Below, one piece after another: positions 17,233-26,304 of a stretch of 41,692 bases of DNA (position 1 is the first letter of the stretch; each line of letters opens with the position of its first letter). Under the pieces are notes generated by a model. That model searched no databases. It saw nothing but the letters and a program-made list of their open reading frames with translations, and was not told the origin of the DNA. A program made the position numbers and the translations under genes. The stretch comes from Solirubrobacterales bacterium (lineage in GTDB: Bacteria; Actinomycetota; Thermoleophilia; Solirubrobacterales; Solirubrobacteraceae), in contig JAOPZL010000184.1 in NCBI GenBank assembly GCA_025964175.1, forward strand, positions 1-41,692, written 5' to 3'.

Positions 17233-19371
17233 ATGGCTTCGAGCATCGCCCCTGACCGTTCACTCATCGCAGCGGTCGACATCGGGGGCACGTTCACCGA
17301 TTGCGTGATCGTCGACGACGAGGGAAAGGTCGCCTACGGCAAGTCGCTGAGCACCCCCGCCGACGACTTCCAATCCGGCTTCTTCGGAAGCCTGGAGGCG
17401 GCCGCGGCCCAGGCCGGGTATCCGGCCGAGGAGCTCTTCGAGCGCCTCACCCGGCTCGTGTCCCACGGCTCGACCGTGGCCACGAACATCGTCGTGGAGG
17501 AGCGCGGCGCCCGCGTCGGCGTCCTCACGACCAAGGGTCACGAGGACACGCTGATCATGATGCGCGGCCTCGGCCGCGTCACCGGCGAGCCGCCGGAGAA
17601 CCTCCTGCGCGTCACCGAGACGCGCAAGCCGACGCCGATCGTCCCGCGCGACCGCATCCGCGGCGTCAGCGAGCGCGTCGACTCGGCCGGCACCGTCGTC
17701 GTCGAGCTCGACGAGCAGCAGCTCGAGGCCGAGGTCCGCGCGCTCGTGGCCGACGGCTGCGAGGCGTTCGCCGTCTGCTTCTTGTGGTCGATCCAGAACC
17801 CCGCCCACGAGCTGCGCGCCCGCGAGATCGTCCGTCGGGTCGCCCCCGACGCGTTCGTCACCGTCTCCCACGAGCTGTCGAAGTCGGTGGGCGAGTACGA
17901 GCGCACCGTGGCGGCCGTCATCAACGCGTTCGTCGGCCCCAAGACGTCGCAGTACCTGACCAAGCTCGAGGCGCAGCTGAGCAAGCTCGGCTTCGGCGAC
18001 GGGCTGATGCTGATGCAGTGCCACGGCGGCATGGTGCCGCTGGAGGACGGCAAGGACCGCCCGATCCTGACCATCGGATCCGGGCCCGTCGGCGGCATCG
18101 TCGGCACCCAGCGCCTCGCAGCCGACCTCGGCTTCCGTGACGTGATCGCCACCGACATGGGCGGCACCAGCTTCGACGTCGGGATCATCAAGGACCTCGA
18201 TCCCGAGGTCGCCGAGGGCACCACGATCGGCAAGTACGCCTACAAGATCCCCGCCGTCGAGGTGCTGTCGATCGGGGCGGGCGGCGGCTCGATCGCCTGG
18301 ATCGACGAGGCCAGCGGGACGCTGCGCGTCGGACCCCAGAGCGCGAGCTCCAACCCGGGTCCCGCGTGCTACGACCGCGGCGGCGTCGAGCCGACCGTGA
18401 CCGACGCCAACCTCGTGCTCGGCTACCTCGACCCGAAGGCGGTGTTCGGGACCTCCGGCGACCGCCAGATCCACCCGCGCCTGGACCTCGCCGAGGCGGC
18501 GGTCCGGCGCGTCGCCGAGCCGCTCGGCCTGTCGGTCACCGACGCGGCGCTCGGCATCATCGAGATCATCAACGCGAAGATGGCCAACGTGCTCGAGCGC
18601 GTCGTCGTGGGCCGCGGCTTCGACCCGCGCGACTTCGCGATCCTCTCCTACGGCGGCTCCGGCCCCCTGCACGCGGCCGGCTACGCCCGCGAGCTCGGCG
18701 TCGAGCAGGTCGTGATCCCGGGCGAGGTCGCCTCGGTCTGGAGCGCGTTCGGGATCGGCCTGTCCGACGTTCGCTACCAGCAGGAGGAGGACTGCCAGCT
18801 GGTCGAGCCGTTCACCAGCGCCGACCTGCAGACGCCGTTCGAGGCGATCGAGCAGGTGCTGCGCGAGCAGGTGGCGGCCAGCCGCGTGGGCGGGGGCGTC
18901 GATCCGCAGCTCGTGCGCCACGCGCGCGTGCGCTACGAGTGGCAGCGCCACGAGCTGGAGATCCTCGTCCCCGCCGGCGAGCTCGGCGAGGAGGCGGTCT
19001 CGCAGCTGCGCGCCGCCTTCGAGGCGAGCTACGCCGGGCGCTACGGCGCGGCCGCGCTGCTGCCCGAGGCCAACCTGGAGATCGTGTCGGTGACGTCCGA
19101 GGCGGTCGTGAGCACCGGCGTCCAGGCCGTCTCGCGCACGGCACCGGGCGCGACCGACCGGGCTCCCGACGGGGCGACGCGCACCGTCCACTTCGAGCGC
19201 GGCGAGGACGGCGTCGAGGCGGCGGTGCTGCGCTCCGACGACCTGCAGCCCGGCCAGAGCGTTACCGGTCCGGCGGTCATCGACCTGCCGACCACGGGAA
19301 TCGTCGTTCCGCCCGGGACCCGCGTGGCACGCGGCGACGGCGGCGACTTCATCATGACCTTCGGGGGTTAG
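17233..19371 (+). CDS. HyuA/AcxA-like ATP-dependent subunit (hydantoinase/oxoprolinase/acetone-acetophenone carboxylase superfamily)
   Basis: AAVDIGGTFTDCVIVDDEG, GSTVATNIVVEERGARVGVLTTKGHEDTL, ATDMGGTSFDVGII, SIGAGGGSIAWID, FAILSYGGSGPLHAAGYARELG; strong SD. Confidence 0.93.
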   Translation: MASSIAPDRSLIAAVDIGGTFTDCVIVDDEGKVAYGKSLSTPADDFQSGFFGSLEAAAAQAGYPAEELFERLTRLVSHGSTVATNIVVEERGARVGVLTTKGHEDTLIMMRGLGRVTGEPPENLLRVTETRKPTPIVPRDRIRGVSERVDSAGTVVVELDEQQLEAEVRALVADGCEAFAVCFLWSIQNPAHELRAREIVRRVAPDAFVTVSHELSKSVGEYERTVAAVINAFVGPKTSQYLTKLEAQLSKLGFGDGLMLMQCHGGMVPLEDGKDRPILTIGSGPVGGIVGTQRLAADLGFRDVIATDMGGTSFDVGIIKDLDPEVAEGTTIGKYAYKIPAVEVLSIGAGGGSIAWIDEASGTLRVGPQSASSNPGPACYDRGGVEPTVTDANLVLGYLDPKAVFGTSGDRQIHPRLDLAEAAVRRVAEPLGLSVTDAALGIIEIINAKMANVLERVVVGRGFDPRDFAILSYGGSGPLHAAGYARELGVEQVVIPGEVASVWSAFGIGLSDVRYQQEEDCQLVEPFTSADLQTPFEAIEQVLREQVAASRVGGGVDPQLVRHARVRYEWQRHELEILVPAGELGEEAVSQLRAAFEASYAGRYGAAALLPEANLEIVSVTSEAVVSTGVQAVSRTAPGATDRAPDGATRTVHFERGEDGVEAAVLRSDDLQPGQSVTGPAVIDLPTTGIVVPPGTRVARGDGGDFIMTFGG

Positions 19372-19374
19372 ACC

Positions 19375-21681
19375 ATGGCGATCATCGAGAGCACCGCGCC
19401 GAGCGACGCCGAGCGCGAGCACCGCAAGTACTGGAACGGCGTCGACCGGTCGTTCATCCCGGCGGGCACCCTGCGGGTCCCCGACGGCCTGAAGCTGCAC
19501 AGCGAGGCCGACACCGAGATCGATCCGATCACCTTCGAGGTGGTGCGCCACAGCCTGTGGAACGCCAACGAGGAGCACGGCTCGATCATCACCAACCTCG
19601 CCGTCTCCCCGATCACGCTGGAGACCCGCGACTTCCAGACGGCGATCATCACCGCCGACGGCGAGATCCTGTTCTTCGGCCCCTACCTGCAGTACCTGGC
19701 CGGGTTCATGGACATGGTGGTGAAGTTCATCATCGAGCAGCGCGGCAACGACGTGAAGCCGGGCGACATGTGGCTGGTCAACGACCCGTGGATCGGCACG
19801 GCCCACCAGCCGGACGTCAACCTGCTGTGCCCGGTTTTCGTCGGCGACGAGCTGTTCTGCTGGGTGGCCAACAACGTCCACCAGAACGACATCGGCGGCA
19901 CCGTCCCGGGCTCGTTCTGCACCAACGCCCAGGACGCGTTCTGGGACCCGGTGTCGATCCCGCCCTGCCGGATCGTGCGCGACGGCGAGATCCAGCGCGA
20001 CGTGGAGGACTTCTACCGCCGCCAGTCGCGCACGCCGGTCAACATCGCGCTCGACCTGCGCGCCTGCATCGCCGGCAACAACGCCGCCCGTGACCGCATC
20101 CTGGGGATGGCGAAGCGCTACGGCGCCGCGACGGTCAAGGGCGTCATGAACGGCCTGCTCGACGCGAGCCAGTCGGCGTTCACGAACCTGCTGGAGACGA
20201 TCCCCGACGGCGAGTGGCACGAGCGCTGCTACCAGGAGGTGGCCGTCACCGGCGACCGCGGCAGCTACCGCATCGAGATGCAGCTGCGCAAGGAGGGCGA
20301 CCGGCTGATCTTCGCCAACAAGGGCACCGACCCCGAGGTCGGGGCGATCAACCTGACGTTCGGCGCCCATCGCGGCACGACGCTGGCGGCGATCAACGTC
20401 CTCGTGCTCGCCGAGCAGATGGGGGTGATCGGCGGCGCCGCCCGCCAGATCGACTACGAGCCCGAGTCGGGCACGATCACCTGCTGCGACTACGGCGTCG
20501 CCGTCAGCCCGGCCGGCGTCTACGCCAACGAGCTGATGATGGCGATGGCCAACGCGGTCGTGACGAAGATGCTGCTGTGCTCCAGCTCGGAGGCGGTCCG
20601 CGCCAAGGCGCTGGCCTCCACGCCCGGGCAGTGGCACCTGCACATCCACGCCGGCAACAACCAGCGCGGCGCCTACTACGTCGGCCCGATGCTCGACGCG
20701 ATCATCGGCACCACCGGCGCCACCGCCACGGCCGACGGCGACTTCGCCAACGGCGTGTGGTGGATCCCCGAGGGCCGCGGTCCCAACGTGGAGACGTACG
20801 AGCGCGACTGGCCGATCCTCTACCTCTACCGGCGCGAGGACAGCGACTCCGGCGGTGCCGGGCGCTTCCGCGGCGGCAACGGCGGGCGCATCGGCTACAT
20901 CCCCCACGGCGGGGAGATGGGCGTCGGCGTGTACCCCGCGGAGGGGCTGCCGAAGTCGCCGGGGATCCTCGGCGCGCTGCCGGGCAGCATCGGCGAGACG
21001 GTGCTGCTGCAGGGCAGCGACATCCGCGCCCAGCTGGCCGCCGGCAACCTGCCCAGCTCGGTCGAGGGGCTCACGGGCACCCGCGTCCCGACCCAGGGCA
21101 AGGGCGACCCGCTGCTCGTCGACGACGACTCGGTCATGGAGTGGAACTGGGGCGGATCGGCCGGCTACGGCGACCCGCTGACCCGGGAGCCCGCCCGCGT
21201 GGCGGCCGACCTGGCCGCGGGGCAGATCTCGGCCGAGGTCGCCGATCGCGAGTACGGCGTCGTCCTCGTCGACGGCGCGGTCGACGAGGCCGCGACGCAG
21301 GAGCGCCGCACCGCGCTGCGCAAGGCGCGCCTGGCCGGAGCGGGCATCGACCGCGAGCCGGCGGCGCGCGACTTCAGCGTCGCCGACGGCACCACGATGA
21401 TCGGGGCCGACATCGCGCTGGACCAGGACGCCGGCACCTACCGCTGCGCGTACTGCGGCGATCGGCTCGGCTCGCTGGACGGGCACACGCGCGAGCACGT
21501 CGCGGTGTGGGAGCACGCGGTGCAGGAGATCGGTCCGCGGTTCTCGGACCCCTCGCAGTACATCGACCAGGAGCTCGTCTACCGCGAGATCCTCTGCTGC
21601 GGCTGCGGGCACCGGTTCGGCACCGAGGTCTCGCGGCCGGAGGACGACCTCGTCGTGGACTTCCGGATCCACGCGAGCTAG
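19375..21681 (+). CDS. HyuB/AcxB-like subunit with C-terminal acetone-carboxylase-gamma-like zinc-ribbon domain
   Basis: DPITFEVVRHSLWNANEEHGSIITNLAVSP, GDMWLVNDPWIGTAHQPDVNL, GGAGRFRGGNGGRIGYI; C-terminus YRCAYCGDRLGSLDGHTREHVAVWEHAVQEIGPRFSDPSQYIDQELVYREILCCGCGHRFGTEV (CX2C...CX2C). Confidence 0.88.
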   Translation: MAIIESTAPSDAEREHRKYWNGVDRSFIPAGTLRVPDGLKLHSEADTEIDPITFEVVRHSLWNANEEHGSIITNLAVSPITLETRDFQTAIITADGEILFFGPYLQYLAGFMDMVVKFIIEQRGNDVKPGDMWLVNDPWIGTAHQPDVNLLCPVFVGDELFCWVANNVHQNDIGGTVPGSFCTNAQDAFWDPVSIPPCRIVRDGEIQRDVEDFYRRQSRTPVNIALDLRACIAGNNAARDRILGMAKRYGAATVKGVMNGLLDASQSAFTNLLETIPDGEWHERCYQEVAVTGDRGSYRIEMQLRKEGDRLIFANKGTDPEVGAINLTFGAHRGTTLAAINVLVLAEQMGVIGGAARQIDYEPESGTITCCDYGVAVSPAGVYANELMMAMANAVVTKMLLCSSSEAVRAKALASTPGQWHLHIHAGNNQRGAYYVGPMLDAIIGTTGATATADGDFANGVWWIPEGRGPNVETYERDWPILYLYRREDSDSGGAGRFRGGNGGRIGYIPHGGEMGVGVYPAEGLPKSPGILGALPGSIGETVLLQGSDIRAQLAAGNLPSSVEGLTGTRVPTQGKGDPLLVDDDSVMEWNWGGSAGYGDPLTREPARVAADLAAGQISAEVADREYGVVLVDGAVDEAATQERRTALRKARLAGAGIDREPAARDFSVADGTTMIGADIALDQDAGTYRCAYCGDRLGSLDGHTREHVAVWEHAVQEIGPRFSDPSQYIDQELVYREILCCGCGHRFGTEVSRPEDDLVVDFRIHAS

Positions 21682-21697
21682 GGCGGGAGCCGCTGCG

Positions 21698-23224
21698 ATG
21701 AACCTGACCGACATCCTGGCCCACCACGCCGCCCACTTCGGTGGCGAGGTGGCGCTGGAGCACGAGGGCGTCGAGACGACCTGGTCGCAGCTGCTGGAGG
21801 GCACCCGCCGCACGGCGGGTGCCCTTCGCGAGCTCGGCGTCTCGCGCGGGGACGTGGTCGCGGTCCTGCTGCACAACAGCGACCGCTTCCTGGAGATCAT
21901 GCACGCCATCTCGCATCTCGGCGCCGTGTTCATGCCGCTGAACTGGCGGCTGGCCGGGCCCGAGCTGTCCTACATCGTGCAGGACGCGACCGCGCGCGTG
22001 ATGATCAGCGAGGCCGAGTTCGGCCCCACGCTGGACGCGATCCGCAGCGACCTGGAGTGCACCTACGTCGCCGTCGGCGCAACGGTGCCCGAGGGCTGGA
22101 CGGGCCTGGACGAGGTGGCGGCGGGCGCGCAGGCCGAGCACGCCGCGGCCGTCCTGGAGCACGGCGACCTGCTGCGCCTGATGTACACGTCGGGCACCAC
22201 GTCCCGACCCAAGGGCGTGATGCTCACCTACGGCAACCTGCTGGCCAAGTGCTCGGCCCACGTCGTCGAGTACCGCATGACCCACGACGCGGTCGGGCTG
22301 GCCTGCGGGCCGCTCTACCACGTCGGCACGCTGGACATGACGACGACGAACCTCATGTACCTCGGCGCACGCGTGCACGTGCAGCGGCGCTTCGACGCCG
22401 GGCGGGTGCTCGAGGCGATCGAGCGTCAGCGGATCACGCACCTGTGGCTGGCGCCGGCGATGGTCCGCGCGGTGGTCGACGACCCCGCCATCGGCCAGCG
22501 CGACCTGCGCTCGGTGGCGATGATCATCGACGGCGGCGAGAAGATGCCGCTGCCGCTGATCGAGCGCGTGCTGGAGGCGTTCCCCAACGCCTGGTTCGCC
22601 GACGGCTACGGCCTGACCGAGACGATGAGCGGCGACACCTGCCTGGACAAGGGCCGCGAGCGCCACAAGCTCGGCTCGGTGGGCCGGCCCGTCCTGCACA
22701 CGGAGATCCGCGTCGTCGACGAGGCGGGCCAGGACGTGCCGGCCGGCGAGCGCGGCGAGATCATCATCCGCGGGCCCAAGACGTGCGTGGGCTACTGGCG
22801 CAACGAGGCGGCCACCGCCGAGAGCTTCCGCGACGGCTGGTTCCACTCCGGCGACCTCGGGATGCTCGACGAGGACGGCTACCTGTTCGTGCTCGACCGG
22901 CTCAAGGACGTGATCGTCAGCGGGGGCGAGAACATCGCCTCCTCCGAGGTCGAGCGCGTCATCTACGAGCACCCGGCCGTGCGCGAGGTCGCCGTCGTGG
23001 CCGGGCCCCACGAGCGCTGGATCGAGGTGCCCGTGGCCTACGTCGCGCTCGTGGAGGGCGGGGAGCTGAGCATCGACCAACTGCGCGAGCACTGCCGCTC
23101 CCAGCTCGCGGGCTTCAAGGTGCCCAAGCAGTTCCACATCGTCGACGAGCTGCCGCGCAACCCGTCGGGCAAGATCCTCAAGCGCCAGCTGCGCGAGCAG
23201 GCCCAGGCGGAGCCGGCGGCATGA
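21698..23224 (+). CDS. AMP-dependent acyl-CoA synthetase
   Basis: LMYTSGTTSRPKGVMLTYGNL, WFADGYGLTETMSGDTC, GWFHSGDLGMLDEDGYLFVLDRLKDVIVSGGENIASSEVE, LPRNPSGKILKRQLRE. Confidence 0.95.
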   Translation: MNLTDILAHHAAHFGGEVALEHEGVETTWSQLLEGTRRTAGALRELGVSRGDVVAVLLHNSDRFLEIMHAISHLGAVFMPLNWRLAGPELSYIVQDATARVMISEAEFGPTLDAIRSDLECTYVAVGATVPEGWTGLDEVAAGAQAEHAAAVLEHGDLLRLMYTSGTTSRPKGVMLTYGNLLAKCSAHVVEYRMTHDAVGLACGPLYHVGTLDMTTTNLMYLGARVHVQRRFDAGRVLEAIERQRITHLWLAPAMVRAVVDDPAIGQRDLRSVAMIIDGGEKMPLPLIERVLEAFPNAWFADGYGLTETMSGDTCLDKGRERHKLGSVGRPVLHTEIRVVDEAGQDVPAGERGEIIIRGPKTCVGYWRNEAATAESFRDGWFHSGDLGMLDEDGYLFVLDRLKDVIVSGGENIASSEVERVIYEHPAVREVAVVAGPHERWIEVPVAYVALVEGGELSIDQLREHCRSQLAGFKVPKQFHIVDELPRNPSGKILKRQLREQAQAEPAA

Positions 23225-23985
23225 GCCGGCCGCTGGATGGGCGCCGCGCCGTCGTCACCGGCGGTGGCCAGGGCATCGGGCGCGAGATCGCCCGCGAGCT
23301 GCTCGCCCAGGGCGCGCAGGTCACGCTCCTGGACCTCGACGCAGCGATCCTCGACGCGACCGTCGCCGAGCTGTCGGGCGATGGCGCGGCCGTGTACGGC
23401 GACGTCTGCGACGTCAGCGACGGCGCCCGGGTCGGCGCCGCCTTCGATGCCGCAGCGGAGCGCATGGGCGGCCTCGACGTGCTCGTCAACAACGCCGGGA
23501 TCCGCCGCATCGCCGGCTTCATGGAGTATTCGCTGGAGGACTGGCAGGCGACGCTCGACGTCGACCTGACCGGTCCGTTCCTGTGCTGCCGCGCGGCCGC
23601 ACCGCACATGCTGGCCAACGGGGACGGGCGGATCGTCAACGTCGCCTCGGTCGCCGGCCGGCTCGCGTTTCGCAACCGCGTCGCCTACAACGTCGCCAAG
23701 GCCGGGCTGATCATGCTCACCCAGTCGGTGGCGCTCGAGCTCGGCGCCCAGGGCATCCGCTGCAACGCGGTCGCTCCGGGCGTGATCGAGACCCCGCTGA
23801 CCGCCGAGTACTTCACCGACGCGCAGATGGCGCAGACGATCGTGGAGAACACGCCGAGCGGTCGCTGGGGCCACCCGGGCGACCTGGCCGGACCGGTCGC
23901 CTTCCTGTGCAGCGATGCCGCCGCCTTCGTGCAGGGCACGACGCTGTTCGTGGACGGCGGCTGGGTGGCGAGCAAGGGCTACTGA
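23221..23985 (+). CDS. Short-chain dehydrogenase/reductase
   Basis: AVVTGGGQGIGREIARELLAQG, LVNNAGIRR, AYNVAKAGLIMLTQSVALELGAQGIRCNAVAPGVIETPL; ATGA overlap with the ligase gene. Confidence 0.94.
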   Translation: MSRPLDGRRAVVTGGGQGIGREIARELLAQGAQVTLLDLDAAILDATVAELSGDGAAVYGDVCDVSDGARVGAAFDAAAERMGGLDVLVNNAGIRRIAGFMEYSLEDWQATLDVDLTGPFLCCRAAAPHMLANGDGRIVNVASVAGRLAFRNRVAYNVAKAGLIMLTQSVALELGAQGIRCNAVAPGVIETPLTAEYFTDAQMAQTIVENTPSGRWGHPGDLAGPVAFLCSDAAAFVQGTTLFVDGGWVASKGY

Positions 23986-23995
23986 GCTCCGCGGC

Positions 23996-24011
23996 CGCGG
24001 CGGCCGCCGCG
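23996..24011. terminator. GC palindrome between convergent genes, possible bidirectional terminator
   Basis: CGCGGCGGCCGCCGCG perfect 16-bp palindrome in the 43-bp gap between convergent SDR and ROK genes; no clear T-tract. Confidence 0.35.
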
Positions 24012-24028
24012 CCGCGCCGTTGCTTGCC

Positions 24029-25252
24029 CTACGCCTCCACGGCGCCCTGGGACTCGACGAGCCGGCGGATGATCGCCCGCCGCACCTCGGTGCGCGCGAC
24101 CGCGATGGCTCCGGTGCGCACGGCCTTCTCGCCCAGCACGGCGCGCTCGACGCGAGGCGGCAACGGCAGGAGCTCGGTGATCGCGGCCCGCACGTCGGGG
24201 AGCAGCAGCTCGTCGTTGTCGCCGATCCCGCCGCCGATCAGCACGAGCTCGAGGTCGACGACCGCGCTCAGCCCGGCGACGCAGACGGCGATCGCCCGCG
24301 CGGCCTCCGCGACGACGGCGCGGCCGAGCGGGTCGCCGTGGCGTGCCGCCTCGAACATCTGGTCGACCTCGAACGGAGGGTGCAGCGAGGTGGTGAGGGT
24401 GGGGGCGAGGCGCTGCGCCATCCGTGCCAGCCCGTGGCTGGAGAGCTGGCGCTCCATCGCCCCGCTGTGGGTCGCGCGGGTGGCGGGAAACGGGTCGGCC
24501 CCGACCGGCAGGAAGCCGACCTCTCCGGCCGCTCCGCGCGCGCCCCGGTGCAGCCGGCCGTTGAGGATGATGCCCGCGCCCAGCCCGGAGCCGACGGTCA
24601 GGTAGGCGAAGCTCTCGACGCCGAGCCCGCCGCCGTAGGCCTGCTCCCCGAGCGCGGCGAGGTTGACGTCGTTCTCCACGCGGACCGGGATCCCGAGCGT
24701 GCGCTCCAGGACGGTCGTGGCCAGCACGCCCTCCCATTCGGCGATGTTGGGCGCGGAGCCGATGCGCCCGGTCAGCGGGTCGATGACGCCGGGGGATCCC
24801 ACGACCGCGACCTCGGTGCGCGCCGCGTGCGGGGCGATGCGCGCCCGGATCTCGTCGATCGCCGCGAGCACGTCCTGCGCGTGGGGCCGGGCGAGCCGCA
24901 GCGTCAGCTCCTGCACCGGCTGGCCCTGGAGGTCGGCGAGCACCGCGCGGACGTAGCGGGCCCCGATGTCCACGCCGAGCGTCAGGGCCGCATCGGTGAC
25001 GAGCTCGTACAGCGAGGCGCTCGGCCCGCGCCGCCCGGTGGTGCGGCCGAACTCGCGCACGAGCCCCGCCTGCTCGAACGCCCGCAGCGCGCTGGCGACG
25101 GTGGGCTTGGAGAGCCCGGTGCGGGCCGCCGCCTCGGCGCGGGAGATCGGGCCGCCGTCGCCCAGCATCTCCAGGACGGCGCTCAGGTTGTGCTCTCGGA
25201 TCGCGCTGGAGGACGGGTAGGTGCTGGCCACGGGACGTCGCAGATTAGACAA
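24029..25252 (-). CDS. ROK family transcriptional regulator (HTH + ROK)
   Basis: IREHNLSAVLEMLGDGGPISRAEAAARTGLSKPTVASALRAFEQAGLV; LGVDIGARYVRAVLADLQG. TTG start as listed; GTG at 25231 is an alternative. Confidence 0.88.
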   Translation of the reverse strand: MSNLRRPVASTYPSSSAIREHNLSAVLEMLGDGGPISRAEAAARTGLSKPTVASALRAFEQAGLVREFGRTTGRRGPSASLYELVTDAALTLGVDIGARYVRAVLADLQGQPVQELTLRLARPHAQDVLAAIDEIRARIAPHAARTEVAVVGSPGVIDPLTGRIGSAPNIAEWEGVLATTVLERTLGIPVRVENDVNLAALGEQAYGGGLGVESFAYLTVGSGLGAGIILNGRLHRGARGAAGEVGFLPVGADPFPATRATHSGAMERQLSSHGLARMAQRLAPTLTTSLHPPFEVDQMFEAARHGDPLGRAVVAEAARAIAVCVAGLSAVVDLELVLIGGGIGDNDELLLPDVRAAITELLPLPPRVERAVLGEKAVRTGAIAVARTEVRRAIIRRLVESQGAVEA

Positions 25253-25300
25253 CCGCGTTCGACGTGGTGAATTGCCGGATTACGGGCCAATGCTTCGGCC

Positions 25301-25357
25301 TTGACACCCCGAGTTTGAACGATCTAGAGTTGAAATAGGCAATGTCTTTTCCTATTT
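25301..25357 (+). promoter_or_regulatory. Promoter plus palindrome spanning the start codon of the ROK kinase-like gene
   Basis: TTGACA (25301-25306), 17-nt spacer, CTAGAG (25324-25329); AAATAGG (25333-25339) ... CCTATTT (25351-25357) flanks the ATG at 25342. Confidence 0.55.
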
Positions 25358-26304
25358 ACGACGGACGACGCGACCACGTCGTTGGCATCGACCTCGGCGG
25401 CTCCTACGTGCGGGCACTGCTCTGCGACCTCGAGGGCCGCGAGGTCACCGGCGCCGTCGAGGCGACGCCGGCGGGCGACGCGGCCGCCGTCGTGGCGGGG
25501 ATGGCCCGGCTGGCCCGGGAGGTGGCCGCGCGCGCCGGCGTCGCCTGGGAGCGCGTCGCCGGGGTGGCCGTCGGCGTCCCCGGCGTGGCCGACCCCGGCG
25601 ACGGCAGGCTCCGCCACGCGCCCAACCTGCCGGCCTTCGGCGATCGCGACGTGGCCCTGGCGCTCGGCGAGCAGCTCAACGTCCCGGTCGCCGTGGACAA
25701 CGACGTCAACATGGCCACCCGGGCCGAACACCGCCGCGGCCACGGGGACGGCGTCGACGACTTCGTCTTCATCGCCATCGGCACCGGGATCGGCATGGGG
25801 ATCGTCACGGGCGGCCGTCTCCAGCGCGGTGCCACCGGAGCCGCCGGCGAGATCGGCACGCTCCCCGTCGGCGCCGACCCCTTCGACCAGGCCAACCACG
25901 TGCGCGGCTCCCTCGAGGAGGCGGCGGCGGGCAACGGCCTGGCCCGCCGCTACGCGAGCCGCACCGGCGCGTCCGCCGTCGACGAGGGCTTCGACCTGTT
26001 CGCCGCGGCGGCCGCCCACGACCCCCACGCCGAGGCGGTCGTCGCGGAGCAGGCCCGGGCGCTCGCGCTCGCCGTCGTCGCCGTGCACAGCGTCCTCGAT
26101 CCCGCGCTCGTCGTGTTCGGCGGCGGGATCGGCAGCCGTGACGACGTGCTCGCGCGCGTGCGCGAGAACCTGCCCGAGCTGACCAGCCGCTCCATCCACG
26201 TCGCCACCAGCGCGCTCGGTGAGCGTGCCGGCCTGATCGGCGCGGCCGAGCTCGCCGCCGAGCTGGCGCTCAACGCCGCGGACGCCGTCGGAGGCGGATG
26301 GTGA
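25342..26304 (+). CDS. ROK family protein without HTH (sugar-kinase-like)
   Basis: VVGIDLGGSYVRALLCDLEG, VAVGVPGVADPGDGRLRHAPNLP, VDNDVNMATRAEHRRGHG, IAIGTGIGMGIVTGGRLQRGATGAAGEIGTLPVGADPF. Confidence 0.85.
   Translation: MSFPIYDGRRDHVVGIDLGGSYVRALLCDLEGREVTGAVEATPAGDAAAVVAGMARLAREVAARAGVAWERVAGVAVGVPGVADPGDGRLRHAPNLPAFGDRDVALALGEQLNVPVAVDNDVNMATRAEHRRGHGDGVDDFVFIAIGTGIGMGIVTGGRLQRGATGAAGEIGTLPVGADPFDQANHVRGSLEEAAAGNGLARRYASRTGASAVDEGFDLFAAAAAHDPHAEAVVAEQARALALAVVAVHSVLDPALVVFGGGIGSRDDVLARVRENLPELTSRSIHVATSALGERAGLIGAAELAAELALNAADAVGGGW

Noticed and set aside
17233-21681. Simple 5-oxoprolinase/hydantoinase annotation for HyuA/HyuB
   Set aside because: Not excluded, but the C-terminal zinc-ribbon domain and the adjacent CoA ligase and SDR fit a carboxylase better.
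17260-21933. 1557-aa minus-strand ORF
   Set aside because: Antisense shadow of hyuA and hyuB; low-complexity His/Arg/Ala/Val/Leu composition typical of high-GC reverse frames, no domain motifs.
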